Assembly: GCF_008831285.2 (NCBI RefSeq)
Contig: NW_022205126.1
Span: forward strand, 1-35,548
Source: Nymphaea colorata
Lineage: Eukaryota > Streptophyta > Magnoliopsida > Nymphaeales > Nymphaeaceae
Direction: 5' to 3'
DNA: 35,548 bases
A model generated the notes under the pieces. The model was not told where the DNA came from. It saw only the letters and a program-made list of their open reading frames with translations, and did not search any database. Below are positions 11,372 through 20,882 of the stretch, piece by piece; positions within the stretch are counted from its first letter, which is position 1, and every line of letters begins with the position of its first letter. A program made the position numbers and the translations under genes.

Positions 11372-11372
11372 A

Positions 11373-11744
11373 GGGGGTGTTTGATGGCACTTCAAACTGG
11401 AATTAGAATGAAAACTCTAGTTCTAGTTTGATTTTTAATTTGATAGTCTAGAGTTTTGAGTCTAATTTTGAAAATGATGTTTTTGACAAAATCACAATTT
11501 AAAGTTTAAAATTGATGAAATAAAACTATGATGACATGTGCTCAAAGAAAAACGAATAAATTATAAATTTAAGGAATCATAATTCCACCCCTCAGAATAG
11601 AATCACGATTCTTAAATTTTGATTCAAGAATGAAACTATAATCTTAAAACATAAAATCTTTGATTGAGAATTCAATTCCCATTTCCTCGAAAAAGAAAAT
11701 TTTATTTACATAATTATGCGATTCCGGCTTTGTCAAACAACCCA
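11373..11744. mobile_element. MITE-like non-autonomous DNA transposon
   Basis: The left end GGGGGTGTTTGATGG and the right end, read as TGGGTTGTTTGACAA on the other strand, form an imperfect terminal inverted repeat. TAA lies directly outside both ends (11370-11372 and 11745-11747), as in PIF/Harbinger target duplications. The 372-bp interior is AT-rich and non-coding. A hAT-type MITE with decayed target duplications is an alternative. Confidence 0.5.
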
Positions 11745-11747
11745 TAA

Positions 11748-12340
11748 ACGATTGTTTTCAAATTTGCTATTTGTCAAAACAGTCGATTTAAGATAAATCC
11801 TTTGTTAAACAAGATACAATCGAGAGAGATCCAAAAACTGACCACCATCTAGACACATCTCTCTAAGAACATGGCCCCCCTTGATTGGAGGGGTCATTTC
11901 CCGGATCCCATCCTTCTTATGAGGTAAACAACTCATAAGTTTGATCTATATCAAACGCAAACAGAGAACCTTTCTATGGTTTAACCACACTAGACCCACG
12001 AAGGAAACATTTTGAGTCCACTGGACCACAACAGATGGAAAAGAAAAGTGACGAAATGGGTTGACCATATCCAAGTGCACACATCATATGATGATTTTTG
12101 TGTGTTTTTTTTTTGTTGTATTTTTTTCTCACATTTCCAAGTCGAATTCAACCTCGCTCGCCCCATCCATACTGTAATATTGGATTGGGGCTCGTCATTG
12201 TCTTTGACCCTTCTGTTTTTTTCTTTTTGTTTCTCTCCTTTTGCCATTTCAGGAAGACAGGAAAGAGGAAGAGTGACTGACATCCACTCAGAAAGGAGAA
12301 AAGTGGGGAGAAGGAATAGGAGAAAGGGGAGGAGGGAAAC
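11748..12340. other. Anonymous DNA, possible 5' leader of the next entry
   Basis: No transposon ends or coding are recognised. A T-rich tract (12205-12250) ends in ATTTCAG at about 12252 and is followed by about 85 bases of purine-rich sequence up to an ATG at 12341. This resembles a 5'-UTR intron and leader but is not proof of one. Confidence 0.3.
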
Positions 12341-12810
12341 ATGATCAGAGAAGGGAGCCATGATTTCCACCAGGTGCAGCTCTTCATCGGTGAAGCTTTC
12401 TATGCCATCGCCGGTGCCAAGAAGCAAGCATCTCAAGGTATTCGGATGAAGCAAACCTTGCCCAAATCTTATTTGTTATTGTTTACCTATTCTTGGGTTT
12501 GTTGTCGACTCCAACATCTCATTTATGTGTTTTGTGGTTTTCTTAGGGGTTGTTTTCTTCAGGGCTTGATTTTGGGGAATCAGGCGGAGAACTTGTTTTT
12601 CTTTGGGGGTTGATTTGGTGGAATCAGGCGGAGAAAACTCATCCAAAAGGGGTGCCGGCCGCACTGAGGGGTGATGTGCCCAACTCAAAGGAATTGGTGC
12701 CATCATCTTCACGATACCAGCTTTCCTCTGACCCAGTGACCAGTTCTATGGAAGATCCGGCACCAGCTGAAACCCCAGCTTCCAATCCAGATGCCGCAGT
12801 CGACAAACCG
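12341..12810 (+). CDS. Candidate first two coding exons of an unidentified gene
   Basis: The ATG at 12341 opens 32 codons, ending CAAG|GTATTC at 12437. A second open block, 12650-12810, follows an AAAAG acceptor and ends before a GTAATG donor. The two join in phase (one base plus two) without a stop. The joined product would have a short N-terminus with a hydrophobic stretch (LFIGEAFYAIAGA) and then a Ser/Pro/Ala-rich, probably disordered segment. I do not recognise the family, and no convincing next exon was found before 13.2 kb. It could be a gene 5' end, a captured fragment or chance. Confidence 0.35.
12555..12640. repeat. Short imperfect tandem repeat (about 50 bp)
   Basis: GGGGAATCAGGCGGAGAA (12574-12591) recurs as GGTGGAATCAGGCGGAGAA near 12618-12636, each preceded by a TTGATTT-type segment. 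It lies in the candidate intron between the two exon-like blocks. Confidence 0.5.
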
Positions 12811-12879
12811 GTAATGATGCCACCTCCTTCACCTGGTTTGTATCCCGAGTTCTACTTGTGCTACTTGGGAGAACGATAA

Positions 12880-15090
12880 TTGTGAAATCAGGCCTTCAGG
12901 AATCCTTTTTCTGTTTTGCTTATTGTGGGTTATGGATTCTGCATCGGAGAAATTGAACACAGTGCCATCGACATGGAATAATAGTTCGATGAAAAGGATG
13001 CCTAATTTGGAAAGGACGCTTAATTCGGAATCATCGACTGTATGGGGAAGACTGCCGGTATTTTCCCCAATCCACTTCATGATTGCTGATCGAGTACCTT
13101 GTTTTGCTGCTTCTCTTGACTTCGGCTTTAGGTCATGTATTGGGAGGTTTTTAGTGCCACAATTTGGTGAGGTTTCAGTCGTAGGCATCAGGTGGATTGG
13201 TTGCATGTAGTTCTGATTTCATCAACTAACATGGACTGGAGGTCTCTTCAGGGATTTCTGTGTTTATAAAGTATGGTCCTTCATTTCAATTAAGTTGTCA
13301 TGCTCATCAAGAACGTTAGTATTGTATGTTGTTGCTGTGGATAGGAAATTTTGGAAGTCTATGTTTGTTTCAGGTGAAACAGTTTCCTCAGTTGTTAGCT
13401 TAATCATTTTTTTTTCTCTGACCTAGATTCAAGAGTTTTGAGATTTGCCTCATCGCTTGGTCATGTTTCCCAGGGTAGAAGCTAAACTCTAGGGTTATCA
13501 TTTGTAGTCAACGAATGAAAAACAGTTCTCTAAGTGGTGTAGCTTGGTTCAGGTGTTTTATAGATATCTCAAACAGGAAGCAAGTCAACATATCATGCAA
13601 AGGGCAGCATAAGGTCATGGTAAGTAGCAAAATGAGTGTTGAGAGATTGGCTCGGGGCTTGTGTAGTCATTCCTCTAGGTCAGTAATCAAGAGTACCGGG
13701 TAGGCATATAGGTGATTTATGCCTATACCGCGAAGAGAACGACTTATGAACCTTTGGCTCATCGAAAGCCTGCAAGATGAAGTGGGTTTGATACGTGACA
13801 AAGCTACACATGACCACCAAAGCGGTGGAGCTTCGTAGTAGCCTTTGGGGTGGTGAGGTATTCCCACAAAGGTGAAGGTCGGCCTAAAAAAAATCAAGAA
13901 AAAAAAAATTAAAGGCAAAAGCTGAATGGAAGAGAAAGAAATAAAAAAAGAGGAAAAAAAAGTAAAAGGTGTTTGCCAAGAGATGAAAGGCATGAAGGCT
14001 GAACTCGTAGGAATTGAATGTGAAAATCTTTGGTAGATGTGCGGTACTAGGGTCAACACGAGCACTCATGCTTATTAGTTAAATTGATCATTTTCTAACT
14101 ATTTCAAACTAAAACTTGACATCTCTAGTCATAGGAGGAACTAACCAGTCTCCTTCGGTCTTGAACTATGTTTGTCATTTCATTCCCATTCCCCTTTGGC
14201 CTTGAAAGATGTTGGCCCTTCCATTACCAAACCATTAGTCCATTCATGTAATAGATGAAACTCCTCGAACATAGTCAACTCATGTTGAGTGTGATGAATT
14301 TCATTTCTTTGTCACAAGAGATGCATATCATTTTGGATAAGTGATTAAGCCTGGCCCATTATTCCATCTTAAACCGAGTGTCTTCCACATAACCCAGACT
14401 TAGGGTTGAGTCTGTCATGGATCACTTCTTATCTCTTTTCAAAAGGACCAATCAATTTTGTAGTCCATTTTGAACTTTGACATTTTTGAAAGATTCTATA
14501 ATCGAAGTTGCATGGGTTTTGGGTTTTATGTCCTCAGGTCCTTCATGGTTTTAGACAAGCATAATGCTCAGTTTCTCTTGTATCACGTTAGTGTCAGATT
14601 AGTTGAATAGATCCTTTAGTTAGCTATTGCACATGTCCAGCGGTTAAGGTCATTGGTTTGATTTGTATTCAGTAGGATCCTTTTTTGATTTAGTTTGATT
14701 ATTTAGTTTTGTTGAGTTGGGCAATTGTTTTCTGCTTTAATGGCTTCCTGCATAGTGCCATGTTTAGTTTTACTTTCATTGTGACGCCCACCTGCTATTG
14801 CAGAGGCGATGAGATGAATAGGTCCCTGCTATTCTATGGCGAACGGCAACCAGACGACCTCGATGGTGACTGGGAGCAATGAAGAGCAAGCAGTCCATGG
14901 CGATGGCGAGCAGGGGCGATCATTGCTAAGAAAGCACGTCAATGGAAAGTGAAGAACTGTTACTGAGCAGAGGCCTTAGCTGCAGCGAACTGAGTGAATG
15001 ACGATGGCAATATGGCATTGGAGGATGGAAGAGGAAGAGAGTGAAGAGAGAGAAAAAAAAAGAAAAATGACAAATCAATGAGGAAAAGTA
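12880..15090. other. No gene recognised
   Basis: Positions 12932-13065 (+) are open with fairly gene-like codon use but have no good acceptor and match nothing I know. Positions 13860-13965 are A-rich. The rest is anonymous, with no conserved protein motif on either strand. Confidence 0.4.
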
Positions 15091-15280
15091 AAGCAATAAA
15101 TATCGGTTTCTCGTGCTAACGAGCCGAGTTGGATAAGCGAGCCTAAACAAACTCGAACTTGGCTCGATAACATAAGATGAACGATCAACTAAAGCCTGGC
15201 TCATTGAGTAGAAAAGCTAGCTCGAACTCGAGTTCGAGCCGAGCTTCAACGGACCGAGTTCAAGTTGCTTGGCTCATTGT
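15090..15280. repeat. TCGAGC/GAGCCGAG-rich dispersed-repeat fragment
   Basis: This holds multiple GAGCCGAG, GGCTCGAT and CTCGAAC words in both orientations, a composition I associate with a common plant dispersed repeat. A perfect palindrome sits at 15220-15239. No clear termini are visible. Confidence 0.4.
15220..15239. repeat. Perfect 20-bp palindrome
   Basis: GCTCGAACTCGAGTTCGAGC equals its own reverse complement. The next flanking bases do not pair. Confidence 0.95.
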
Positions 15281-16500
15281 TCACCCTTATTTAGAAGGAT
15301 ATAGAACCTTGAATTATTGTTACATGAATCTGCCTCCATTTTTGGTAGATTCATGGGATGCTTATAAAGCGTCCCTACTGCCAAATAACCCCTAAAAGTT
15401 CCTTTAATTCATGTATCTCAACTTTTAACTCAATCATGTAAATGACTAATTTCTCTATGACTTCACATTTTCTTGAGTTTTTTTTGTAGTTTAGAGGCAT
15501 AACTTAGGTTGACCAACATATGCATGTTGATACATCCCCCTTTCTAGAAGCAACTGATCATGTATCAAAATCATTCCAAGAAATGTGCTTAAGAAAGAAC
15601 ACGCAACTAGAAAATTCTACCAGGCATAAATTCCAGCTTAATTCCCCATTTAATTATTTTCAAGAAATTGTACCTTGCTTTTTGGTCAACAAGATGTATA
15701 ATCTCGAATTAATACAAAACAAAGTGATGCATAGACTCGAAGAAATTAGATGCACCACAAATGATGAATATCAAACATTTGAGCGCGATTAGAAAGTGGA
15801 AGTATCAAGATTAATCTCGCTTGCTTTTTGCAATTGTATATAGGCAATGGTCGAACCGCAGTTGAAATACGATTTTACATATTTTTTTATATTGGTTATT
15901 TTAAAATTTTTAAAATTTACATATAAAATTTTCTTTTTTTTTATATTTTCTAAACAAGAACACGTGATAGAGAGTATTTTGATCAACACGTCAGATGGCC
16001 ATTGCATGCATTGTTGTAAGGCATATCGTTCGTATCGAAGTAAAACAGTTCGAGATACAGGATCCACAATAAGCAAAACAAAGGGGACGAACGGGATTAG
16101 TTCGGTGGTCCCTCTGTACGCACTCTTTGCAGAGAGCGTGTTCCCACTCCACATATGGTTCCACGGGCCCAGAGGTGCCGTGTTTGACTACAATTCCCTT
16201 TTTCTTTGTTCGTCCGTACCGACAAAACCTTTCGCGCAACTCAGAGAGTTGTTCCGTGGGCAACAAAAAAAACAGTGGTGAACCGCCCTTACCAATTCAA
16301 ACAACCCTCTTTCGGTATTCAACACGGATCGGTGTACCGAATCGGTCACAAACAGTACAAAACGGAGTCTATCAAGTACAAAACTCCTTCGTCGGATGGT
16401 AATGATTCCACGTAGGTCAGAACGTCCTTTTATTATCTAGACAAGTCCAGGAAACCATCCCCTGCTCCAAATTGAACAGACCCATTGAACGAGGTAGATC
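15281..16500. other. No gene recognised
   Basis: An AT-rich part (15281-15960) is followed by a more CG-containing part (15960-16430) with open frames on both strands that resemble nothing I know. This may be an unlabelled transposon fragment; I see no termini. Confidence 0.35.
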
Positions 16501-16549
16501 TCTCTATTGGCCTCTATAATATGCAATCTCTCTCTCCCTCTCTGTATTT

Positions 16550-16551
<2 letters not shown>

Positions 16552-16620
<69 letters not shown>

Positions 16621-16645
16621 CATATATACGTATATATATATAGAC
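16552..16645. repeat. (TA)n microsatellite
   Basis: A nearly pure TA run of more than 60 bases followed by interrupted TACATATA and TACGTATA units. The Tyr/Ile open frames over it are artefacts. Confidence 0.9.
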
Positions 16646-16693
16646 ATATAATCAAAAGAAGTGAACACAGAATCTCAATTTGTGTCTAATTAC

Positions 16694-17095
16694 TCAACTA
16701 AAGATGAAAAGTGAAAACAGACTCATCTTGTAAAGGCTTTGCAGCCTTTCCCCAAACCTAGGAGGCAAGTACACACCAAAAACTACAAAGACTTTGTCAT
16801 TTGCCAGTCTACGAAAAGAAACACCAACCCAATTATGATCAACAACCAGAGAAGTAGCTTCCATTTCCTCCTCTTTCCAAACATATAATATTCTCACCTC
16901 ACCATCAGTACCTTCAACGTTAGACACAAATCTATAGTTGTGGTATCTTTCCATAATTATCTTCATTCTATGATTGGTAATCATCGAATCAAGAACAAAC
17001 CCAACAAAAGGATTAAACTTATTGAAAATCAGACTTAATTCTTGCTGTGCAGGCCTCTTCGCAAGGCCTCAAATGTTCTAGCTAAATACTTTCAT
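16694..17095 (-). pseudogene. LINE ORF2 start: endonuclease (EEP/APE) domain fragment
   Basis: The ATG at 17095 (- strand) opens MKVFS, stop, NI, stop, GLAKRPAQQ. Plant LINE ORF2 proteins start with a MK--SWN-RGL motif, so the two stops sit at the Trp codon (TAG) and the Arg codon (TGA). About 95 open codons follow, with LIFNKFNPFVGFVLDSM and later FGVYLPP, like the early strands of the apurinic-endonuclease fold that nicks target DNA. Similarity fades near 16740, and no reverse transcriptase follows, so the LINE lacks its 3' part. Both stops could come from C-to-T or G-to-A changes, as expected from decay of methylated DNA. Confidence 0.75.
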
Positions 17096-18032
17096 GATTT
17101 AAAATGTTGATAGCCTTTACCCTTGCTCCCTCAATTCCGAGAGCCCTGCCACTAGCATTCTCTTCATGATCTTCCACATTTGGAAGGTTTATAAGTGCCT
17201 GATTCATATTGTCAGCCACCTTTTTCCGCATCTTGGACCCATTATATCGGTGAACAATTGCATCTTCCAAACTAATCACAGTGGCTGGTGGGCGACCTTT
17301 CTTGCCTTCCTGGCAAACCTGGTTGATTTTCTTGTCCCCCTCTGACTAGCATCAACTACTTCAATGTGGCTGCTCACAAGGTCAGAACCCTGATCAGTGC
17401 CCTCCTTCATATTCAAACTATCATCCTTCTCCTTGCCGAAGTAAGAATCCTTAGCCCCAGCTGTGAACATGAATTTGATTGGACGTACATGATCATCCAG
17501 GTTGTTAGTGGCGGTCTGTTGTAGACAAAGGAAAGGGTTGGGAATCCCTTCATCAGCGTTTTCAGTCTTTCCTTCCTCTGGCATGCTCTGCGAAGAGTCC
17601 CTCCCCCCTGTTGTCCCTCCTTTATTAAAGTTTTTCCTCACCTGGCTACCCTCTCTCTCTACCTTTTTCTGCTTTAAGCCCCCATCTCCAATATCAGAAG
17701 CCAGCCTAGTTCTCAGACCTGGGTCAGTCTGATTACCATTCCCTGCATCATTCTTAAGCTGACTCCCAAGTGAGGCAAATCTATTTCCTTGTGTGTCCCT
17801 TCTCCCAGAGTCATTTTTCTGCATCCCACCTCTTTGTTTCTTAATGACCAGAACTTTACTCCAAACTTGCTCCTCAGCCCCTGACGTTTCTGTTTTACCC
17901 ATATTCTTACATGAATCCTCGTAGTGTGAAGTAGTGCCACAAACACATCAGTAATGAACCCTAGATTCGTATAACACTTGTTGAGATATCCTGTTTCCCT
18001 TGGCTTCAACGATGATTTTGGGCACCGGTCTG
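17082..18032 (-). pseudogene. LINE ORF1, 3' half: CCHC knuckle and basic C-terminus
   Basis: This continues the DUF4283 reading frame that breaks at 23481. Across the empty site the frame runs DFRPVPKIIVEA, then a CCHC_4-type zinc knuckle with pattern C-x2-C-x4-H-x4-C in which the first Cys codon is TGA (17948-17950), then a Lys/Gly/Ser-rich RNA-binding-like tail. One frame stays open from 17902 to 17276. Near 17300 a shift seems needed to enter the frame that ends at 17082 and slightly overlaps the ORF2 ATG at 17095. The role in the family is nucleic-acid binding in the LINE ribonucleoprotein. It is disabled by the TGA, the gypsy insertion and the probable frameshift. Confidence 0.75.
18028..18032. 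repeat. Target-site duplication GTCTG, left copy
   Basis: GTCTG directly precedes the left LTR and recurs directly after the right LTR (23481-23485). Five bases is the usual length for Ty3/gypsy integrases. Confidence 0.9.
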
Positions 18033-18174
18033 TGATCCGTATGAGGATTTGTTGAATCGGTCTCTCACCCAGACGTTAGCAAAATTTCCAGTGCCAAAAT
18101 GACGAGGAACCATAAGGCACAACGCAGGATTTTCTTTCTTCTCCAAAAAAATGGAGAGGCCACTTAGTGTTTTC

Positions 18175-18180
18175 TTTATT
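18175..18180 (-). terminator. Candidate LTR polyadenylation signal AATAAA
   Basis: AATAAA on the element's coding strand, about 35 bases downstream of the TATA-like motif, where the R region should be. Assigned by position and motif only. Confidence 0.45.
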
Positions 18181-18211
18181 TTTCCTGCTTTCAGCTGCCT
18201 CCCTTCTGCGA

Positions 18212-18222
18212 GGCTTATAGCT
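18212..18222 (-). promoter_or_regulatory. Candidate LTR TATA box
   Basis: CTATAAGCC on the - strand in the middle of the LTR. In the 5' LTR the equivalent motif would drive element transcription toward gag. Assigned by position and motif only. Confidence 0.4.
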
Positions 18223-18449
18223 GGGTGTATAACCACCCATGACTCACGTCTCCAAGGGCTCCCACAAAATCGGGGCCTCATGGGTGACACACATCTCCAA
18301 GGGCTTCCACAAAATCGGGCCTCATGGGCTACAATCTCTCTAACCACCAACCACTTGCTTTAGGTGCTGCCATGTTCTCCAACGTTTTCCAACTTGTTGG
18401 GCAAGTCCTGTGACAGGTGTCAAATGGTTGCTAGCTCGTAGACCGGGTC

Positions 18450-19163
18450 TTACTCCCGGATCATTTGTCCCCCCTCCAAAAAAAAGGACGAAGCTCCAGC
18501 GAAGTCAAAATTCAAATGAGGGAATTCGGTCTGGCCGACTTCCCGGTTGTACCATTTTGCAGCTTGTGGGCGTTCACCCTTGCACCCGATATGATAGCAA
18601 ATACACTGTCCTCTTCGCGTATTGGTTGTTTTGACTTCTAGAATAATGTCGGATGATAGGACAGTAGCTTTTGTGATCAGAATATCATCAATTGGTGGTA
18701 AGACCTCTGGCTGTTCATCATCCAACATAGATGGTTCAAAAAGTTTGAGATTGTTGACGTTTACTACTGAATAAATTGCCATGTAATCGGGTAGTTCAAG
18801 TTGGCATGCATTGTCTCCCACCATTCGGATTATGCGAAATGGTCCATAACGAAGGGGCTTTAATTTCTGCGCTTTTCCCTTGAGTCGGTCAGCTCCAATG
18901 TGCAGCCACACCAGATCATTCACTTGAAATTGACCATGAACTCGATGTCGATCATGGCGTGCGTTATATCTTTGTTGAGCCCGCTGCAGATTCTGCTTCA
19001 CCTCTTGATGAATTTTTCTGATATGGTCAAGGAAGTGGCGAGCCTTGGCTGAAGGTGTAGTGACATTGTGATCTGCTTCATTTGGGGTGACCGTGAAGAT
19101 CAAGTCGAATGGGCTAGATTGTAGGAAGCCAAGACATGCTTCAAAAGGCGATTTTTGTGTCGA
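18450..19163 (-). pseudogene. pol: pol, C-terminal part of copy A: integrase C-terminus and chromodomain-like tail
   Basis: This is the direct continuation of the integrase frame after an in-frame TAG (19161-19163); no shift is needed. From the internal Met at 19103, residues 45-125 form the integrase C-terminal module with the GPF motif (RYGPFRII, about 85-92) and the SVVNVNNLK strand. Residues about 140-200 resemble a chromodomain (ILEVKTT, YHIGCKG, AAKWYN, FPHL), but the usual WKG is CKG and aromatic-cage residues look eroded. Chromodomains steer integration toward modified histones. The frame runs through the PPT and stops 14 bases inside the 3' LTR. Confidence 0.85.
18464..18477 (-). promoter_or_regulatory. 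Polypurine tract of copy A
   Basis: GGAGGGGGGACAAA directly abuts the 3' LTR on the element strand and follows a run of T. It primes plus-strand DNA synthesis. It is also translated as part of the pol frame, which ends inside the LTR. Confidence 0.9.
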
Positions 19164-20882
19164 CTAATGCATTGCTCTATTGAAGGCAAACTGAAGATAC
19201 GGCAAACTATCATCCCATGTTTTTGGGTGCTGAGAATTATATCCCCGTAGCAAGTGTACCATGGTGCGGTTCACTACTTCCATTTGCCCATCCGTTTGTG
19301 GATGGTAAGGAGTGCTCATGTGAAGCTTGGTATCCATCAATTCCCGCAACGTTTTCCAGAATGCACTTAGAAACCGACTATCACGATCTGAGATAATGGA
19401 GCTGGGCAGCCCAAAGTGGACCCAGACATTGTGGAAATATAGGCGAGCCGTCTGAACTCCAGTTATAGTCTTCTTGCATGGAACAAGAATAACCATTTTG
19501 GAAAAACGATCTACGACTACATAGAGATAATCATGTCCTCGCCTAGTAGTTGGTAGACCACCCACAAAATCCATGGATACACTTTCCCACGGACGTGTTG
19601 GTACCGACAGAGGTTGGTACAAGCCTATCTTACGGTTGCTGGGCTTGGAAATACTACATAGTGTACATCCTCGCACAAACCGACTAACATCTTGGTGTAA
19701 ATTGGGCCAGTAGACATACCTCTGTAAATGTTGGATTGTTTTGTTGATTCCAAAATGTCCATCCACCTTGGAGGTATGAGCTTCCCTCAACCACATGGTA
19801 TGATCTGCCCCTTGTGGGATGCACAGCCTTCCGTCCTTTTCCAGCAAGTGATTTTTGATAGTATATTCAGATTTTACCCCCGTTTGTGCAGCTTTGTAAT
19901 GCTCACAAAAATCTGGATCATGCATATATAGATGGACGTAATCATCATGCTGGCTGGGTTGGATTTGCATGAAGCCGGTCAAGCAAACGGTGGCCTGTGG
20001 TGGCCGAGGGAGCATATCTGCCAATTTGTTTTGACTCCCCTGCCTGTACTTGATGACAATACTGAATTGCTGGAGGTAAGACATCCATTTCATATGGCGT
20101 GCTTGCTGCAGTTTTGAATGCGATTGGAGATACTGTAAGGGTTGGTGGTTGGTGTGTACCACAGTTTCTTTCCCTAACAAATAGCACCGCCAATGTTTAA
20201 TGGCCTGATGTAATGCAAGAAGCTCTTTATCATATGCTGAATAATTGAGTTGTGCTCCCTGGAATAGCTCGGAATAGTAGGCCACCGGTCGTTGTTCTTG
20301 CATGAGGACTGCTCCCATAGTGTAACCTGAAGCATCGGTTTCTAATTCGAATGGTTTGTGTAAATTTGGCAATGCAAGGAGTGGAGCTTCACTTATTTTT
20401 CGCTTCAAAAGATTGAAAGCAGCTTCACATTTTTCTGTCCATTCGAACTTGCTATGTGCCTTAGTCAAGGCATGAAGAGGTGCGGCCAATACTGAAAAAT
20501 GTTTAATAAATTTTCGAAGATATTGACAAGCACCAACAAAATTGCATACCTCAGTGGTATTTCGGGGCGTCGGCCACTTACGAATGACATCAACCTTATC
20601 TGGATCGATGCGGAGGGTTCCACGACCAACTATGAAGCCAAGATAGATGAGGGAGGTCTTGGCAAATTCGAATTTCTTTCCATTAAGCCGTAGTTGATGT
20701 TGTTGTAACACCTCAAAGACTTGATGAATATGTTGCTCATGATCTTCCCATGATTCACTGTATATCATAATATCATCGAGATAAACTAATACAAATTTAT
20801 CTAAGAATGGACATAGGACGTCATTCATGAGACGCATAAAAGTGGCGGGGTATTGCACAGGCCAAATGGCATCACCTTCCAC
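19164..20882 (-). pseudogene. pol: pol, middle part of copy A: RT palm, RNase H, integrase core
   Basis: 572 codons are open from the Met at 20882; the true frame enters from upstream through a one-base loss near 20850. RT catalytic YLDD is at residues 34-37. RNase H shows D183 (ETDASG), E220 (YDKE) and D289 (LADM), but the usual Asp of the TDH motif is Asn (TNH, 245). Integrase has an HHCC zinc site (H369, H376, C406, C409) and a DDE triad D438, D499, E535 with exactly 35 residues between the last two. The frame ends at a TAG where the family continues. These enzymes copy the RNA to DNA and insert it. Confidence 0.93.

Larger units (their letters stand above)
18033..18463 (-). repeat. 3' LTR of copy A
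   Basis: 431 bp bounded by TGATCCG/CGGATCA. It contains a 45-bp-period tandem repeat (TCTCCAAGGG at 18249 and 18294). On the - strand a TATA-like CTATAAGC (about 18215) and an AATAAA (18175-18180) are spaced as expected for U3/R. It differs from the 5' LTR at eight positions plus one A insertion (GGAACC against GGACC). Confidence 0.95.

Noticed and set aside
13667-14069. Phe/Ser-rich - strand open frame as a membrane protein
   Set aside because: It is translated from an A-rich tract and has no family resemblance.
16437-16689. Open frames across the (TA)n tract
   Set aside because: Composition artefact of the microsatellite.
19728-20193. Open frames opposite to, or in other frames of, pol
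   Set aside because: They are shadows of the pol reading frame and are duplicated with it.
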